A stretch of DNA of 64,000 nucleotides, from the NCBI GenBank assembly GCA_031362985.1, contig JANLTO010000129.1, positions 1 through 64,000 on the forward strand. The letters are read 5' to 3'. Position numbers and translations under genes: made by a program. This document shows, piece by piece, positions 19,795 through 28,080 of this stretch. Position 1 is the first letter of the stretch, and each line of letters begins with the position of its first letter. Origin of the DNA: SHZL01 sp031362985. GTDB lineage: Bacteria; Pseudomonadota; Gammaproteobacteria; Xanthomonadales; SZUA-36. The notes beneath the pieces were generated by a model that saw only the letters and a list, made by a program, of their open reading frames with translations, was not told the DNA's origin and did not search any database.

Positions 19795-20535
19795 TCAGTC
19801 AGCTTTCCCGTCAATGCCCAACTGCGCTGTCCGGTCTATATCATCAGCCTTGTAGCGGGCATCATGACGCAACACGCGCGGCACGAGCACGCGTGGTTCG
19901 ATTTCTACAGGTTCATAGATAACCCGTTTCTTCTCGGTGTCGTAGCGCACAGCAACATTGCCAATCAACGGGAAATCCTTGCGGAACGGATGACCGGTGA
20001 ATCCGTAGTCCGTGAGAATACGGCGCAAGTCCGGGTGACCTTCAAAGATGATGCCAAACAGGTCGAAAGCTTCGCGTTCATACCAGTCGGCGGAACTCCA
20101 AATATCCACCAGGGAAGGCACCATTGGCATACTGTCGTCGGGGGCAAAGCAACGCAGGCGCAGGCGGCGGTTGTGCACCTGGGACAGCAAATGCAGCACT
20201 ACCGCATAGCGGTGCTCCAAATGCGCGGGCAAAGGGCGTTGCTCCCACGCAAATCTTCCGGGCCCCAGACCTTCAACGCCGCGGCTGAATCCTTCCGAGG
20301 TGGCACTACCGGTCTCCCATTCCGACTGGCCGAAGCCAAGGTAATCCACGCCGCAAAGATCGGTTAACTGCTCAAAAGCAAATTCCCTGTCAGCGCGCAA
20401 CACACGACAGACCTCGAGCCAGTTTTCGGTGGAAACTTCCAGGGTAACAATGCCGAATCGCACTTCCGTGACGACTACGCGGCCACCAAAAGTTGCAGAA
20501 AACTGCTCGGATACCGCCTTGGGGATCGCTTTCAT
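19795..20535 (-). CDS. nuoC: NADH-quinone oxidoreductase subunit C
   Basis: 30-kDa-type subunit of complex I, 246 aa. The signature WYEREAFDLFGIIFEGHPD and RRILTDYGFTGHPFRKDFPL is intact. The open frame reaches further upstream, but MKAIPKAVSEQF at 20535, 4 bp after the nuoB stop, gives the normal N-terminus. About residues 75-100 form a Gly/Ser-rich insertion (SATSEGFSRGVEGLGPG), longer than in most homologues and probably a loop. Confidence 0.94.
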   Translation of the reverse strand: MKAIPKAVSEQFSATFGGRVVVTEVRFGIVTLEVSTENWLEVCRVLRADREFAFEQLTDLCGVDYLGFGQSEWETGSATSEGFSRGVEGLGPGRFAWEQRPLPAHLEHRYAVVLHLLSQVHNRRLRLRCFAPDDSMPMVPSLVDIWSSADWYEREAFDLFGIIFEGHPDLRRILTDYGFTGHPFRKDFPLIGNVAVRYDTEKKRVIYEPVEIEPRVLVPRVLRHDARYKADDIDRTAQLGIDGKAD

Positions 20536-20539
20536 GGGA

Positions 20540-21073
20540 TTATCTTGCAATCGTGTTGGTACGGCGAATCTTTGCCTGTAATTGCAGGATTCCGTAAACC
20601 AGCGCCTCCGCAGTGGGAGGGCAACCAGGAACATAAACGTCCACGGGTACTATACGGTCGCAGCCCCGGGTAACTGCATAGGAATAATGATAATAGCCAC
20701 CCCCATTGGCGCAGGACCCCATGGAAATCACCCATTTCGGATCCGGCATCTGGTCATATACCTTGCGCAACGCCGGGGCCATTTTATTGCACAGGGTGCC
20801 GGCTACGATCATGACATCCGACTGACGCGGGCTGGGCCGGAACACCACGCCAAACCGATCCAGGTCATAACGCGCGGCGCCGGCCTGCATCATTTCCACA
20901 GCACAGCAGGCCAAACCGAATGTCATGGGCCACATGGACCCCGTTCGCGCCCAATTGACCAGTGCATCGAGGGAAGTTGTGACCATGCCCCGCTCGAGCA
21001 GGGGGTTTTGATCCGCATGGGGTCGCAGAATGTCATCAACAGCCCTGATCGGTACAGGATTGATTACTCCCAT
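20540..21073 (-). CDS. nuoB: NADH-quinone oxidoreductase subunit B (cluster N2)
   Basis: Subunit carrying the terminal 4Fe-4S cluster N2 that reduces quinone, 177 aa. The tandem cysteines appear in GLACCAVEMM, with the other ligands in GSCANGGGYY and YVPGCPPTAEAL. SPRQSDVMIVAGTL is also typical. It overlaps the end of nuoA by 10 bp, so translation of the two is linked. Confidence 0.96.
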   Translation of the reverse strand: MGVINPVPIRAVDDILRPHADQNPLLERGMVTTSLDALVNWARTGSMWPMTFGLACCAVEMMQAGAARYDLDRFGVVFRPSPRQSDVMIVAGTLCNKMAPALRKVYDQMPDPKWVISMGSCANGGGYYHYSYAVTRGCDRIVPVDVYVPGCPPTAEALVYGILQLQAKIRRTNTIAR

Positions 21074-21420
21074 TCGAGCGCCCCTTTCTTCCAGACGAAG
21101 AAAAATCCGATGACCAGTTCAATCACGAAAACCACCATCGCGAGCAGACCGTAGGTTCCGAGTTGGTCCAGCACCAGTGCCCAGGGAATAAAGAAGGCAA
21201 TTTCCAGATCAAAAATGATGAACAGGATGGCCACCAGGTAGTACCGGACGTCAAACCGTGTCCGCGAATCCTCGAACGCCTCAAAACCGCATTCGTAGGG
21301 CGAAAGCTTTTCGCTGTCGGGTCGACGAGGTCCCAGTAATCCACCGAGGGACAACAAGACAATACCCAGCGCTATCGAGATCGCCAGGAAAACAAGGATG
21401 GGAAAATAATCTGACAGCAT
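21064..21420 (-). CDS. nuoA: NADH-quinone oxidoreductase subunit A
   Basis: First gene of the complex I operon, 118 aa, three transmembrane helices. The conserved loop between helices 1 and 2 is seen (SEKLSPYECGFEAFEDSRTR), with the Cys that reports the active/deactive transition in mitochondrial homologues. It lies 48 nt downstream of the tRNA-Leu gene, with a strong hairpin in between, so it may be expressed by readthrough from tpiA-secG-tRNA or from a local promoter I could not identify. Confidence 0.95.
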   Translation of the reverse strand: MLSDYFPILVFLAISIALGIVLLSLGGLLGPRRPDSEKLSPYECGFEAFEDSRTRFDVRYYLVAILFIIFDLEIAFFIPWALVLDQLGTYGLLAMVVFVIELVIGFFFVWKKGALEWE

Positions 21421-21436
21421 GCCTGTATTTTACCCT

Positions 21437-21460
21437 GAAGAAGAGCCCTTCCTCTTCTTC
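21437..21460 (-). promoter_or_regulatory. Perfect hairpin between tRNA-Leu and nuoA
   Basis: GAAGAAGAG and CTCTTCTTC form a perfect 9-bp stem with a 6-nt loop, 8 nt after the tRNA CCA end and 16 nt before the nuoA ATG. On the minus strand it is followed by AGGGTAAAATAC, not a T-run, so it is not a standard terminator. A role in processing or in protecting the nuo mRNA 5' end is inference. Confidence 0.55.
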
Positions 21461-21468
21461 ATCCAAAG

Positions 21469-21553
21469 TGGTGCCCACGGCCGGACTCGAACCGGCACAG
21501 CTTTCGCCACTACCCCCTCAAGATAGCGTGTCTACCAATTCCACCACGTGGGC
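21469..21553 (-). tRNA. tRNA-Leu (anticodon GAG)
   Basis: Read on the minus strand, the acceptor stem GCCCACG pairs with CGTGGGC and is followed by A and an encoded CCA. The D-arm contains GGTGGAATTGGTAGACACG, typical of leucine tRNAs. The anticodon stem CTATC/GGTAG holds loop TTGAGGG, anticodon GAG. A long variable arm (TGGCGAAAGCTGT) and the T-arm with GGTTCGAGTCC complete it. Position between secG and nuoA matches the order known from several beta- and gammaproteobacteria. Confidence 0.95.
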
Positions 21554-21569
21554 AATTAGCGCCTTCGTA

Positions 21570-22067
21570 TCAGGAATCGTCTGAATCTGTCCCTGCGGCT
21601 TCCTGACCCTGGTTGATTTCAGTTGATTCTTCAGCCGGGTCATTTCTCCCGGGGAGGTCCTGTGCTGCCTGTTCTGGCGCGGTGTCGGCCTTGTTTTCGT
21701 TGATCATCATGGTCGGAAGGTCAGCTTGGGGAACGCCCTTTCCTTCCGTGGCAGCTTCGGTAGCCAGTACTTCCCGGGTTTCCTGTTGCACTGGCTCTGA
21801 GGCCGTTATCACTCCAAGGCTCTCAACCGGTGCAATACCGCTGCGGGAAACCATGACCGCCATGGTCAGGCTGATACTACAAAACAGCGCGGCCAGCACC
21901 CATGTGGATTTGGTCAGGAACGTACCTGCCCCTCGAGCTCCGAAAACCGTTCCGGAAGCGCCACTACCGAAAGCCGCTCCCGCAGTGGCGCCAGCCCCTC
22001 TCTGCACGAGAACCAGGGCCACCATCGCGATCGCGATAAGCACGTGAAATATATTCAGAACAACCAT
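21570..22067 (-). CDS. secG: Protein-export membrane protein SecG
   Basis: Auxiliary subunit of the SecYEG translocon, 165 aa. The N-terminal half is the family core: one helix (NIFHVLIAIAMVALVLVQRG), the loop GAGATAGAAFGSGASGTVFG, and a second helix (STWVLAALFCSISLTMAVMV). The last roughly 75 residues are an acidic, Gln/Glu-rich tail ending GTDSDDS, which makes the protein about 50 residues longer than E. coli SecG. It lies between tpiA and tRNA-Leu, as in many proteobacteria. Confidence 0.93.
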   Translation of the reverse strand: MVVLNIFHVLIAIAMVALVLVQRGAGATAGAAFGSGASGTVFGARGAGTFLTKSTWVLAALFCSISLTMAVMVSRSGIAPVESLGVITASEPVQQETREVLATEAATEGKGVPQADLPTMMINENKADTAPEQAAQDLPGRNDPAEESTEINQGQEAAGTDSDDS

Positions 22068-22126
22068 GTCTTACTTCCATTCGATGGCCAAAGCCAGGTC
22101 AGAAAAATCCCTGCCTAAATCAGGTA

Positions 22127-22879
22127 TTAAACAGCAGCGTCCCGTATGGCGAGGAAATCCCCAGCTTTCAGGGACGCCCCTCCAACCAGCCCGCCATCAA
22201 TATCTTCCCGGGCAAACAATTCGGCGGCGTTCGAACCACTCACGCTGCCGCCGTACAAAATTCGTATTTGACCGCCTATCATATCATCCTGTGCCACTAA
22301 TTTGTCACGTATGAATGCATGAACTTCCTGTGCCTGGTCGGGCGTTGCGGTTTTTCCGGTGCCTATGGCCCACACCGGCTCGTAGGCGATAGTAGCTGAA
22401 GCCAGGGAATCAATTCCGCAACGTGTGAGCACTGCGTCAATTTGCGCGCAAACCACGGCATTGGTTTCCCCGCGCTCGCGCTGCTCCAGGGTTTCCCCTA
22501 CGCATAACACGGGTTCAAGCCCCGCCTGCACAGCTGCCTCAAATCGAGCAGCCACCGCAGAATCACTCTCTCCATAGAGTTGGCGCCGTTCCGAATGGCC
22601 CACCAAAACATAGCGGCAACCCAAATCAAGCAGCATGGAAGCCGACACCTCGCCCGTGTGTGCGCCTGAAGCCACTGGATTCAAAGTTTGCGCCCCCCAG
22701 GCTATGGAACTGTCTCTCAGCAATTTCTGCGCACGATATAGATAGGGAAAAGGAGGAAAAACCGCCAGTTCAACCTCAAGTTCCGGGCGGATGCCTGCGA
22801 CCAGAGACTGCAACAAGGCGTTCACCATTGACTTGCTGCCCTGCATTTTCCAGTTTCCAGCAACAAGAGGCTTTCTCAT
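22127..22879 (-). CDS. tpiA: Triosephosphate isomerase
   Basis: Glycolytic enzyme interconverting dihydroxyacetone phosphate and glyceraldehyde 3-phosphate, 250 aa. Catalytic elements are visible: the substrate Lys in NWKMQG near the start, the His in VLVGHSERR, the catalytic Glu in AYEPVWAIGTGKTA (start of flexible loop 6), and the phosphate-binding ILYGGSVSGSNA. The ATG at 22879 has CGGAG six bases upstream. Likely cotranscribed with secG, 59 bp downstream. Confidence 0.96.
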   Translation of the reverse strand: MRKPLVAGNWKMQGSKSMVNALLQSLVAGIRPELEVELAVFPPFPYLYRAQKLLRDSSIAWGAQTLNPVASGAHTGEVSASMLLDLGCRYVLVGHSERRQLYGESDSAVAARFEAAVQAGLEPVLCVGETLEQRERGETNAVVCAQIDAVLTRCGIDSLASATIAYEPVWAIGTGKTATPDQAQEVHAFIRDKLVAQDDMIGGQIRILYGGSVSGSNAAELFAREDIDGGLVGGASLKAGDFLAIRDAAV

Positions 22880-23001
22880 CAGATTCTCCGAGTTTTTGAA
22901 CCAAGCTCACGCCGGTTGCTGAAATTCAGGCTGGCGGGCGGTAGGATACCCATGCTGCCCGCAGATCGCAATGCGTGCGCTCCGGTGAGGAAATCCATTT
23001 T

Positions 23002-23835
23002 ATGACATCCCAATCAAACCCACCCGGCCCGGCGCTGAAGTGGGCGCTGGTCACAGGGGCTTCGGCAGGCATCGGCTCCGAGTTTTGTCGCCAATTGGCT
23101 GCTCAAGGCTATTCAATAGTGTTGGTGGCAAGGCGCAGGGACAGGCTGGAAACCCTGGCTGCCGAATTGCAGCGCGATCACGGTGTTGAAACCCGGGTCT
23201 ATGCACTGGATTTGGCAGCGGTTGGTGCAGGGGCCGAACTTGCCCAGAACCTGCAGAATGAGAACATCAGCGTCGAATTTCTGGTTAATAATGCCGGCTA
23301 CGGTGTGCCGGGCCATTTCACCGTGCCCGACTGGCGCACTCATGCCGAGTTCATCCAGGTCATGATTACTGCAGTTTGCGACCTCACCTGGCGCTTACTG
23401 CCAGGCATGCTCGCGTGCAGATCAGGTTACATCATCAATGTGGCCTCTTTGGCCGGGCTGGTACCGGGCTCTGCTGCACACACGCTCTACGGGGCCAGTA
23501 AATCGTTCCTGATCAGATTTTCTGAGTCCCTCGCCATGGAAAACAAGACCACTGGAGTGCGCATTTCCGCTTTGTGCCCGGGATTCACTTACTCCGAGTT
23601 CCATGATGTCTCGGGCACCCGTGAACTGGTAAGCAAAATGCCTTCCTGGATGTGGATGAGCGCGGCCGAGGTAGTTTCTTTTGGAATTGATGCGGTAATG
23701 CAAAAGCACAGGATCGTTGCCATCCCGGGCCGTGTGAACCGAGCGATCGCAGGATTGGTGGGCTGGCTGCCCATGGGTACTGCCATGCAACTGACCCGCC
23801 GCATGTCCCGCTTCTTCCGGTCACAACCGGCCTAG
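23002..23835 (+). CDS. Short-chain dehydrogenase/reductase (SDR), substrate unknown
   Basis: Classical-type SDR, 277 aa. Residues 13-22 hold the nucleotide-binding loop TGASAGIG, followed by NNAGYG and the catalytic YGASK motif with the upstream Ser in INVASLAG. The family is close to DltE/YqjQ-like SDRs, but substrate cannot be read from sequence. A longer frame starts at 22975; I chose the ATG at 23002 because GAGG lies about 10 bases upstream. Convergent with the next gene, with only 4 bp between stops; divergent from tpiA. Confidence 0.85.
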   Translation: MTSQSNPPGPALKWALVTGASAGIGSEFCRQLAAQGYSIVLVARRRDRLETLAAELQRDHGVETRVYALDLAAVGAGAELAQNLQNENISVEFLVNNAGYGVPGHFTVPDWRTHAEFIQVMITAVCDLTWRLLPGMLACRSGYIINVASLAGLVPGSAAHTLYGASKSFLIRFSESLAMENKTTGVRISALCPGFTYSEFHDVSGTRELVSKMPSWMWMSAAEVVSFGIDAVMQKHRIVAIPGRVNRAIAGLVGWLPMGTAMQLTRRMSRFFRSQPA

Positions 23836-23839
23836 CCGC

Positions 23840-24628
23840 TCACTTTTGTAATTGCGCGAATAAGCCGATCTCCTCGGCGGTTTTATGTCCAATCCGGCAT
23901 TGATCCAGGGAATCGGGCATGATGGATTCGTACGGACTCAACAGGATTCTTCCTCCCATAATTTCTGCTGCCACCTGGGGATACACCGGTTGCCGTTCAG
24001 GGTCAGCGAGCCCGAAAGGAAATTCAGGCTGCCCCGTGCCTGCTATGTACTTATCCGTTGCCCCAAAAATATGCAGGAGTTCGTGCGCAATGACGACATT
24101 ATTCTGGTCACGCATATCTCCCCCTGTATAGGCCTTTACCAGTCCGTACATCCCCTTGCGCATTCCGACGGACATTTTCATTTCACTGTCGACCCCCACA
24201 GAGTGGTAGAGCACGAACAACTGGATATCAGCCGCGACCAACCCATCATTTTGCTGCATGCGCCAAACCCACCAGCGCATCTGCAAACTCCAGAAGGCGA
24301 TTGCAAACACGTCTTGACGATCAGGAATGGCTGGGGGCAATTCGTCACTGACAGGAGCAATCTGAAAATTGAATGGGGGTGTCAGAGACACATCATACAA
24401 GCCCAATTCGCGTTCAAAAAAAAGATTGACGTCTGCAAACGTGGACTCCTGGATGGACTCTGCAAACGCCCGGGTTACGGGACCATTGTCCGTTAACATG
24501 GGATAAACTGTTACCCAGATTGGCCGCTCCCAGCTGGCAAGTCTACGTTCGTTCATCCATGTGCTGATCAGGATTACGAAAAAGATACTCAGCAGGATTA
24601 CGATCCGAACGAGTTTAAACAGACTCAT
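23840..24628 (-). CDS. Membrane-anchored putative zinc metalloprotease, coupled to pmbA
   Basis: 262 aa, family not recognised. One N-terminal transmembrane helix (LVRIVILLSIFFVILISTW) suggests a signal anchor with the rest in the periplasm. Residues 182-194 read HELLHIFGATDKY, which fits the HExxHxxGxxD zinc motif of some metzincin-like proteases (His182, His186, Asp192, catalytic Glu183). The region before it is Trp/Gln-rich (FWSLQMRWWVWRMQQ). The start overlaps the pmbA stop as ATGA, so it is translated with PmbA. Protease activity is inferred from the motif. Confidence 0.75.
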   Translation of the reverse strand: MSLFKLVRIVILLSIFFVILISTWMNERRLASWERPIWVTVYPMLTDNGPVTRAFAESIQESTFADVNLFFERELGLYDVSLTPPFNFQIAPVSDELPPAIPDRQDVFAIAFWSLQMRWWVWRMQQNDGLVAADIQLFVLYHSVGVDSEMKMSVGMRKGMYGLVKAYTGGDMRDQNNVVIAHELLHIFGATDKYIAGTGQPEFPFGLADPERQPVYPQVAAEIMGGRILLSPYESIMPDSLDQCRIGHKTAEEIGLFAQLQK

Positions 24629-25986
24629 CCGCCCGCTACCATCATCTCGGCCAGCAGAATTTCCCCTGCATGAATATTTCCACGGGTATCCAGCCTTGAA
24701 CCGGCGGCAACAATATTCAAAAACATATCGCGCAGGTTTCCGGCAATGGTGACTTCTTCCACCGGATGGCCGAGCGCACCGTTCTTGACGATAAACCCGG
24801 TGGCACCTCGCGAGTAGTCTCCGGTCACCAGGTTGACTCCGTGCCCCATGACTTCGGTTACATAAAAACCTGTTTGCATGCTGGCGACCAGATCCGGCCC
24901 GCTTTCGCCACCAGGCTTGAAGACAAGGTTCCTCACCCCCCCCGAATTTCCGGTAGTTGCCAATCCCAGCCGGCGAGCAGAATAACTGGATAGCACGTAA
25001 TCTTTCAGGATACCTTCACCCACAATGCAATGATCACTGGTCGCAACTCCCTCACCGTCAAATGCAGCACTGCCTGCGCCGCGCAAGAGGTGCGGATATT
25101 CCGTAATATTTACCCAGGCAGGAAACAACTGTTGGCCCGCTGCGCCCTTGAGGAAGGATGCATTGCGGTACAGGGTTGAGCCTGAAATGGCGCCCACCAG
25201 GTTGCCGATCAGGCTCTTGGCTACTTCGGGCGCAAGCAGAACCGGCAATTTTGCCGTTTTTATTTTTCTCGCACCAAGACGGCGCACCGCGCGCACAGCC
25301 GCTTCACGACCGGTCTGTTCTACCGCTTCCAGATCCGCAAGACTACGCCGGCTGTCAAAGCTGTAGTCGCGTTGCATGGCGTCGCCTTTCCCGGCAATCA
25401 ATACGCAACTTTGGCTGAAGTGGGTTCCCGCGCTGCGCCCGATGAAACCGTGTGAGTTCCCGTAGACGCCAATACCCAGGCCGGCGTCAAAAGATGCGCC
25501 TTCAGAGTTCGTGATTTTTTTATTCTCCCGCCCGGCTGCTTCGCAAGCCAGGGCCCGTTCAATCGCCGCCGTGGCATCCAGAGCCGCGGGGTGCCAAATA
25601 TCCAGGTCTGGAAACTCGGTGGCCAAAAGCCCGGCATCAGCGAGACCATTACACGGATCTTCCTGGGTGTACCTGGCTATTTCCAGCGCCTTGCTAACAC
25701 ATAAGTCGATAGATTGTTGACTGAGGTCGGCACTGCTCGCGTTACCTTTTCGTTTACCCAGCAAAACCGAAACACTGATACCGCGGTCCTGCATGTGTTC
25801 AAGGGTTTCAACCTGGCCCACTCGAACTGCAACAGACAATCCCTGGCTGGTATGCGCAGATATTTCAGCGGCGCTGGCGCCCTTCCGGCGCGCCTGCTCC
25901 AATGCCAGCTCAACATGCGACTGCAGTGAATCGAGTTCTGCATCGCGATCGAACTGCGGCTGGGTTACCATGGAAACTTCAGGCAT
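24625..25986 (-). CDS. pmbA: TldE/PmbA metalloprotease subunit
   Basis: Non-catalytic partner of the TldD/TldE heterodimeric metalloprotease, which trims peptides and, in E. coli, processes microcin B17 and degrades CcdA. 453 aa. It has the family layout with ISAHTSQGLSVAVRVG near the N-terminus and GNSGGVRNLVFKPG and MGHGVNLVTGDYSRGATGF towards the end; the HExxxH zinc site of TldD is absent, as expected. Start chosen at 25986 (MPEVSMV), with AGGGG about 8 bases upstream; the frame is open further up. Divergent from darP. Confidence 0.93.
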   Translation of the reverse strand: MPEVSMVTQPQFDRDAELDSLQSHVELALEQARRKGASAAEISAHTSQGLSVAVRVGQVETLEHMQDRGISVSVLLGKRKGNASSADLSQQSIDLCVSKALEIARYTQEDPCNGLADAGLLATEFPDLDIWHPAALDATAAIERALACEAAGRENKKITNSEGASFDAGLGIGVYGNSHGFIGRSAGTHFSQSCVLIAGKGDAMQRDYSFDSRRSLADLEAVEQTGREAAVRAVRRLGARKIKTAKLPVLLAPEVAKSLIGNLVGAISGSTLYRNASFLKGAAGQQLFPAWVNITEYPHLLRGAGSAAFDGEGVATSDHCIVGEGILKDYVLSSYSARRLGLATTGNSGGVRNLVFKPGGESGPDLVASMQTGFYVTEVMGHGVNLVTGDYSRGATGFIVKNGALGHPVEEVTIAGNLRDMFLNIVAAGSRLDTRGNIHAGEILLAEMMVAGG

Positions 25987-26031
25987 TTGAAAGGCCCCTG
26001 CTGGAACAATTAGGCAATTCCGGAGTACTCC

Positions 26032-26583
26032 TTGACCGCTGGAAAACATGAAAACGATGGGCTGGAAGATCTTTCAGAAAAAGAACAGCTAATCAGCAAA
26101 AGCCAACTGAAACGCGAAGCCCATGCCATGCAAGACCTTGCATCCGAATTACTGGAACTAAGCAAGGCACAGCTAAGCAAGCTGCCGCTGGACGAAGACA
26201 TACTGTTGGCCATCCAGCAAGCCCAGGCCTTTCGTTCCCACGGAGCCCGCCGCAGGCAATTGCTGTACCTTTCGAAGCTGATACGCCGCACCGACCCTTC
26301 GCCCATCATAGAAGCCATCGCAGGGTTTAAATCCGAGGCGCTCGCACTCACCGGAAGACAGCGCCGCAGTGAAGCCTGGCGGGACTTCCTGCTGCAGCAA
26401 GGCGATACAGCTCTCGGTGCCCTGCTGCAGCAACGTACCGGGATGGATGCCCAGTCTCTGCGCCAACTGATTCGCAATGCGATGTATGAACTGAAGGCGG
26501 GAAAACCACCCGCCGCATCGCGGGCACTTTTTCGTGCGCTGCGCGACCTGGACATGGAGCAGCCACTACCGCCTTGCCCCTGA
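26032..26583 (+). CDS. darP: 50S ribosome assembly factor DarP/YjgA (DUF615)
   Basis: 183 aa helical protein of the YjgA family, which binds late 50S precursors. Matching segments are SKSQLKREAHAMQDL, RRRQLLYLSKLIRR and LRQLIRNAMYELKAGKPPAASRALFRAL (given here in parts: LRQLIRNAMYELKAGKPP, ASRALFRAL). The frame has no nearby ATG; the start is a TTG at 26032 with GGAG six bases upstream, which is unusual but supported. It is divergent from pmbA and convergent with tldD, sitting between the two Tld subunits as in many gammaproteobacteria. Confidence 0.92.
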   Translation: MTAGKHENDGLEDLSEKEQLISKSQLKREAHAMQDLASELLELSKAQLSKLPLDEDILLAIQQAQAFRSHGARRRQLLYLSKLIRRTDPSPIIEAIAGFKSEALALTGRQRRSEAWRDFLLQQGDTALGALLQQRTGMDAQSLRQLIRNAMYELKAGKPPAASRALFRALRDLDMEQPLPPCP

Positions 26584-26595
26584 GCCTGCAGGCGA

Positions 26596-28038
26596 TCACG
26601 CTTCGGTACCACCCACGGTCAGGCCGTCAATTCGCAGGGTAGGCTGACCGACTCCAACGGGCACACTTTGCCCGTCCTTGCCACACACCCCTATGCCCGA
26701 GTCCAAACGCAAATCATTTCCCACCATGGAAACCTGGGTCATGGCCTCAGGGCCATTGCCAATCAAGGTTGCCCCTTTGACCGGGCGGGTAACTTTGCCG
26801 TTCTCGATGAGGTAGGCCTCACTCGCCGAGAACACAAAGCGCCCCGAGGTGATGTCAACCTGGCCTCCTGAAAAATTAACGGCATAGAGCCCTTTCTTGA
26901 CGGAAGAAATAATTTCTTCGGCCGCGTAGTCTCCAGCATGCATAAACGTGTTGGTCATTCGTGGCATCGGCAGGTGGGCAAACGACTCACGCCGACCGTT
27001 GCCGGTAGTGGGCATGTTCATCAAGCGCGCGTTGAGCTTGTCCTGCATATAGGCCCGCAGAACACCATTTTCGATCAATACGGTTGGTTCCGTTGGCGTA
27101 CCTTCATCATCAACGGCCAGTGAGCCCCGACGGCGTGGCAAACTGCCGTCATCGACTACCGTGACACAGGACGCCGCCACTTTTTCGCCCAGCCGCCCAC
27201 TAAAAGCCGAAGTCCCTTTGCGATTGAAGTCTCCCTCAAGCCCATGCCCCACGGCTTCATGCAACAAAACACCCGGCCAGCCCGGGCCAAGCACAACAGT
27301 CATCGAACCAGCTGGCGCCGGTTCAGCGTCGAGGTTTACCAAAGCCTGACGCACGGCTTCATCGGCAAAGCGCTGCCAGACCTGATCATGCACCAGTTCC
27401 GCGTAAGAAAAACGGCCGCCACCTCCGTCGCTTCCTTGTTCACGATGACTGTCCTGGGTGACAATGACGCTGACATTCAATCGCACCAACGGGCGAACAT
27501 CCGCGGCAAACGTGCCGTCAGTTGCCACCACGAGGATCGTTTCAAACGTGGCGGCGAGGCTAACAATAACCTCGCTCACACGCGGGTCGCGCGACCTGGT
27601 ATAGCTGTCAACTTTTTTCAGCAGGTCAACTTTCTCAGCGGCGCCCAGAACGTCCATTGGGTTCTGCGGCTGGTAAAGTTCCGGTGCATCTTTTCTCTTC
27701 CACGCCTGGACCTGGCCCTGGCTGCCGTGGTTCGCAATCGCACGGGCTACGTGCGAGGCCTTTAGCAGCGACGGCATGATTATTTCATCAGCATAAGCAA
27801 AGCCGGTCTTGTCGCCACTGATGGCGCGAATTCCGACGCCCTTCTCAACTGCATAGCTGCCACTGCGGACGAGGCCATCTTCCATGGTCCACGACTCGTG
27901 GCTGGTCGCCTGAAAGTAGAGATCACCCGAATCCACGGCTGGCCCCATCAAACCACTCAACACGCGCTCAAGGTCATGCTGATCAAGACCACCCGGTATC
28001 AAGAGTTCCCGCTCGGCCAATTGAATCATATCGCTCAT
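26596..28038 (-). CDS. tldD: Metalloprotease TldD
   Basis: Catalytic subunit of the TldD/TldE protease, 480 aa. The zinc site HEAVGH lies at residues 260-265, inside the conserved stretch HEAVGHGLEGDFNRKG. Other family features are DKLNARLMNMPTTGNGRRES and the C-terminal SGRFVFSASEAYLIENGK. Its partner PmbA is encoded nearby on the same strand with darP between them. It is the last gene of the run rng-yhdP-tldD, 42 bp after yhdP. Confidence 0.95.
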   Translation of the reverse strand: MSDMIQLAERELLIPGGLDQHDLERVLSGLMGPAVDSGDLYFQATSHESWTMEDGLVRSGSYAVEKGVGIRAISGDKTGFAYADEIIMPSLLKASHVARAIANHGSQGQVQAWKRKDAPELYQPQNPMDVLGAAEKVDLLKKVDSYTRSRDPRVSEVIVSLAATFETILVVATDGTFAADVRPLVRLNVSVIVTQDSHREQGSDGGGGRFSYAELVHDQVWQRFADEAVRQALVNLDAEPAPAGSMTVVLGPGWPGVLLHEAVGHGLEGDFNRKGTSAFSGRLGEKVAASCVTVVDDGSLPRRRGSLAVDDEGTPTEPTVLIENGVLRAYMQDKLNARLMNMPTTGNGRRESFAHLPMPRMTNTFMHAGDYAAEEIISSVKKGLYAVNFSGGQVDITSGRFVFSASEAYLIENGKVTRPVKGATLIGNGPEAMTQVSMVGNDLRLDSGIGVCGKDGQSVPVGVGQPTLRIDGLTVGGTEA

Positions 28039-28080
28039 GCATTTCTTCCCTGTGAATCCGCCATGACGGGTGTACCTTGT

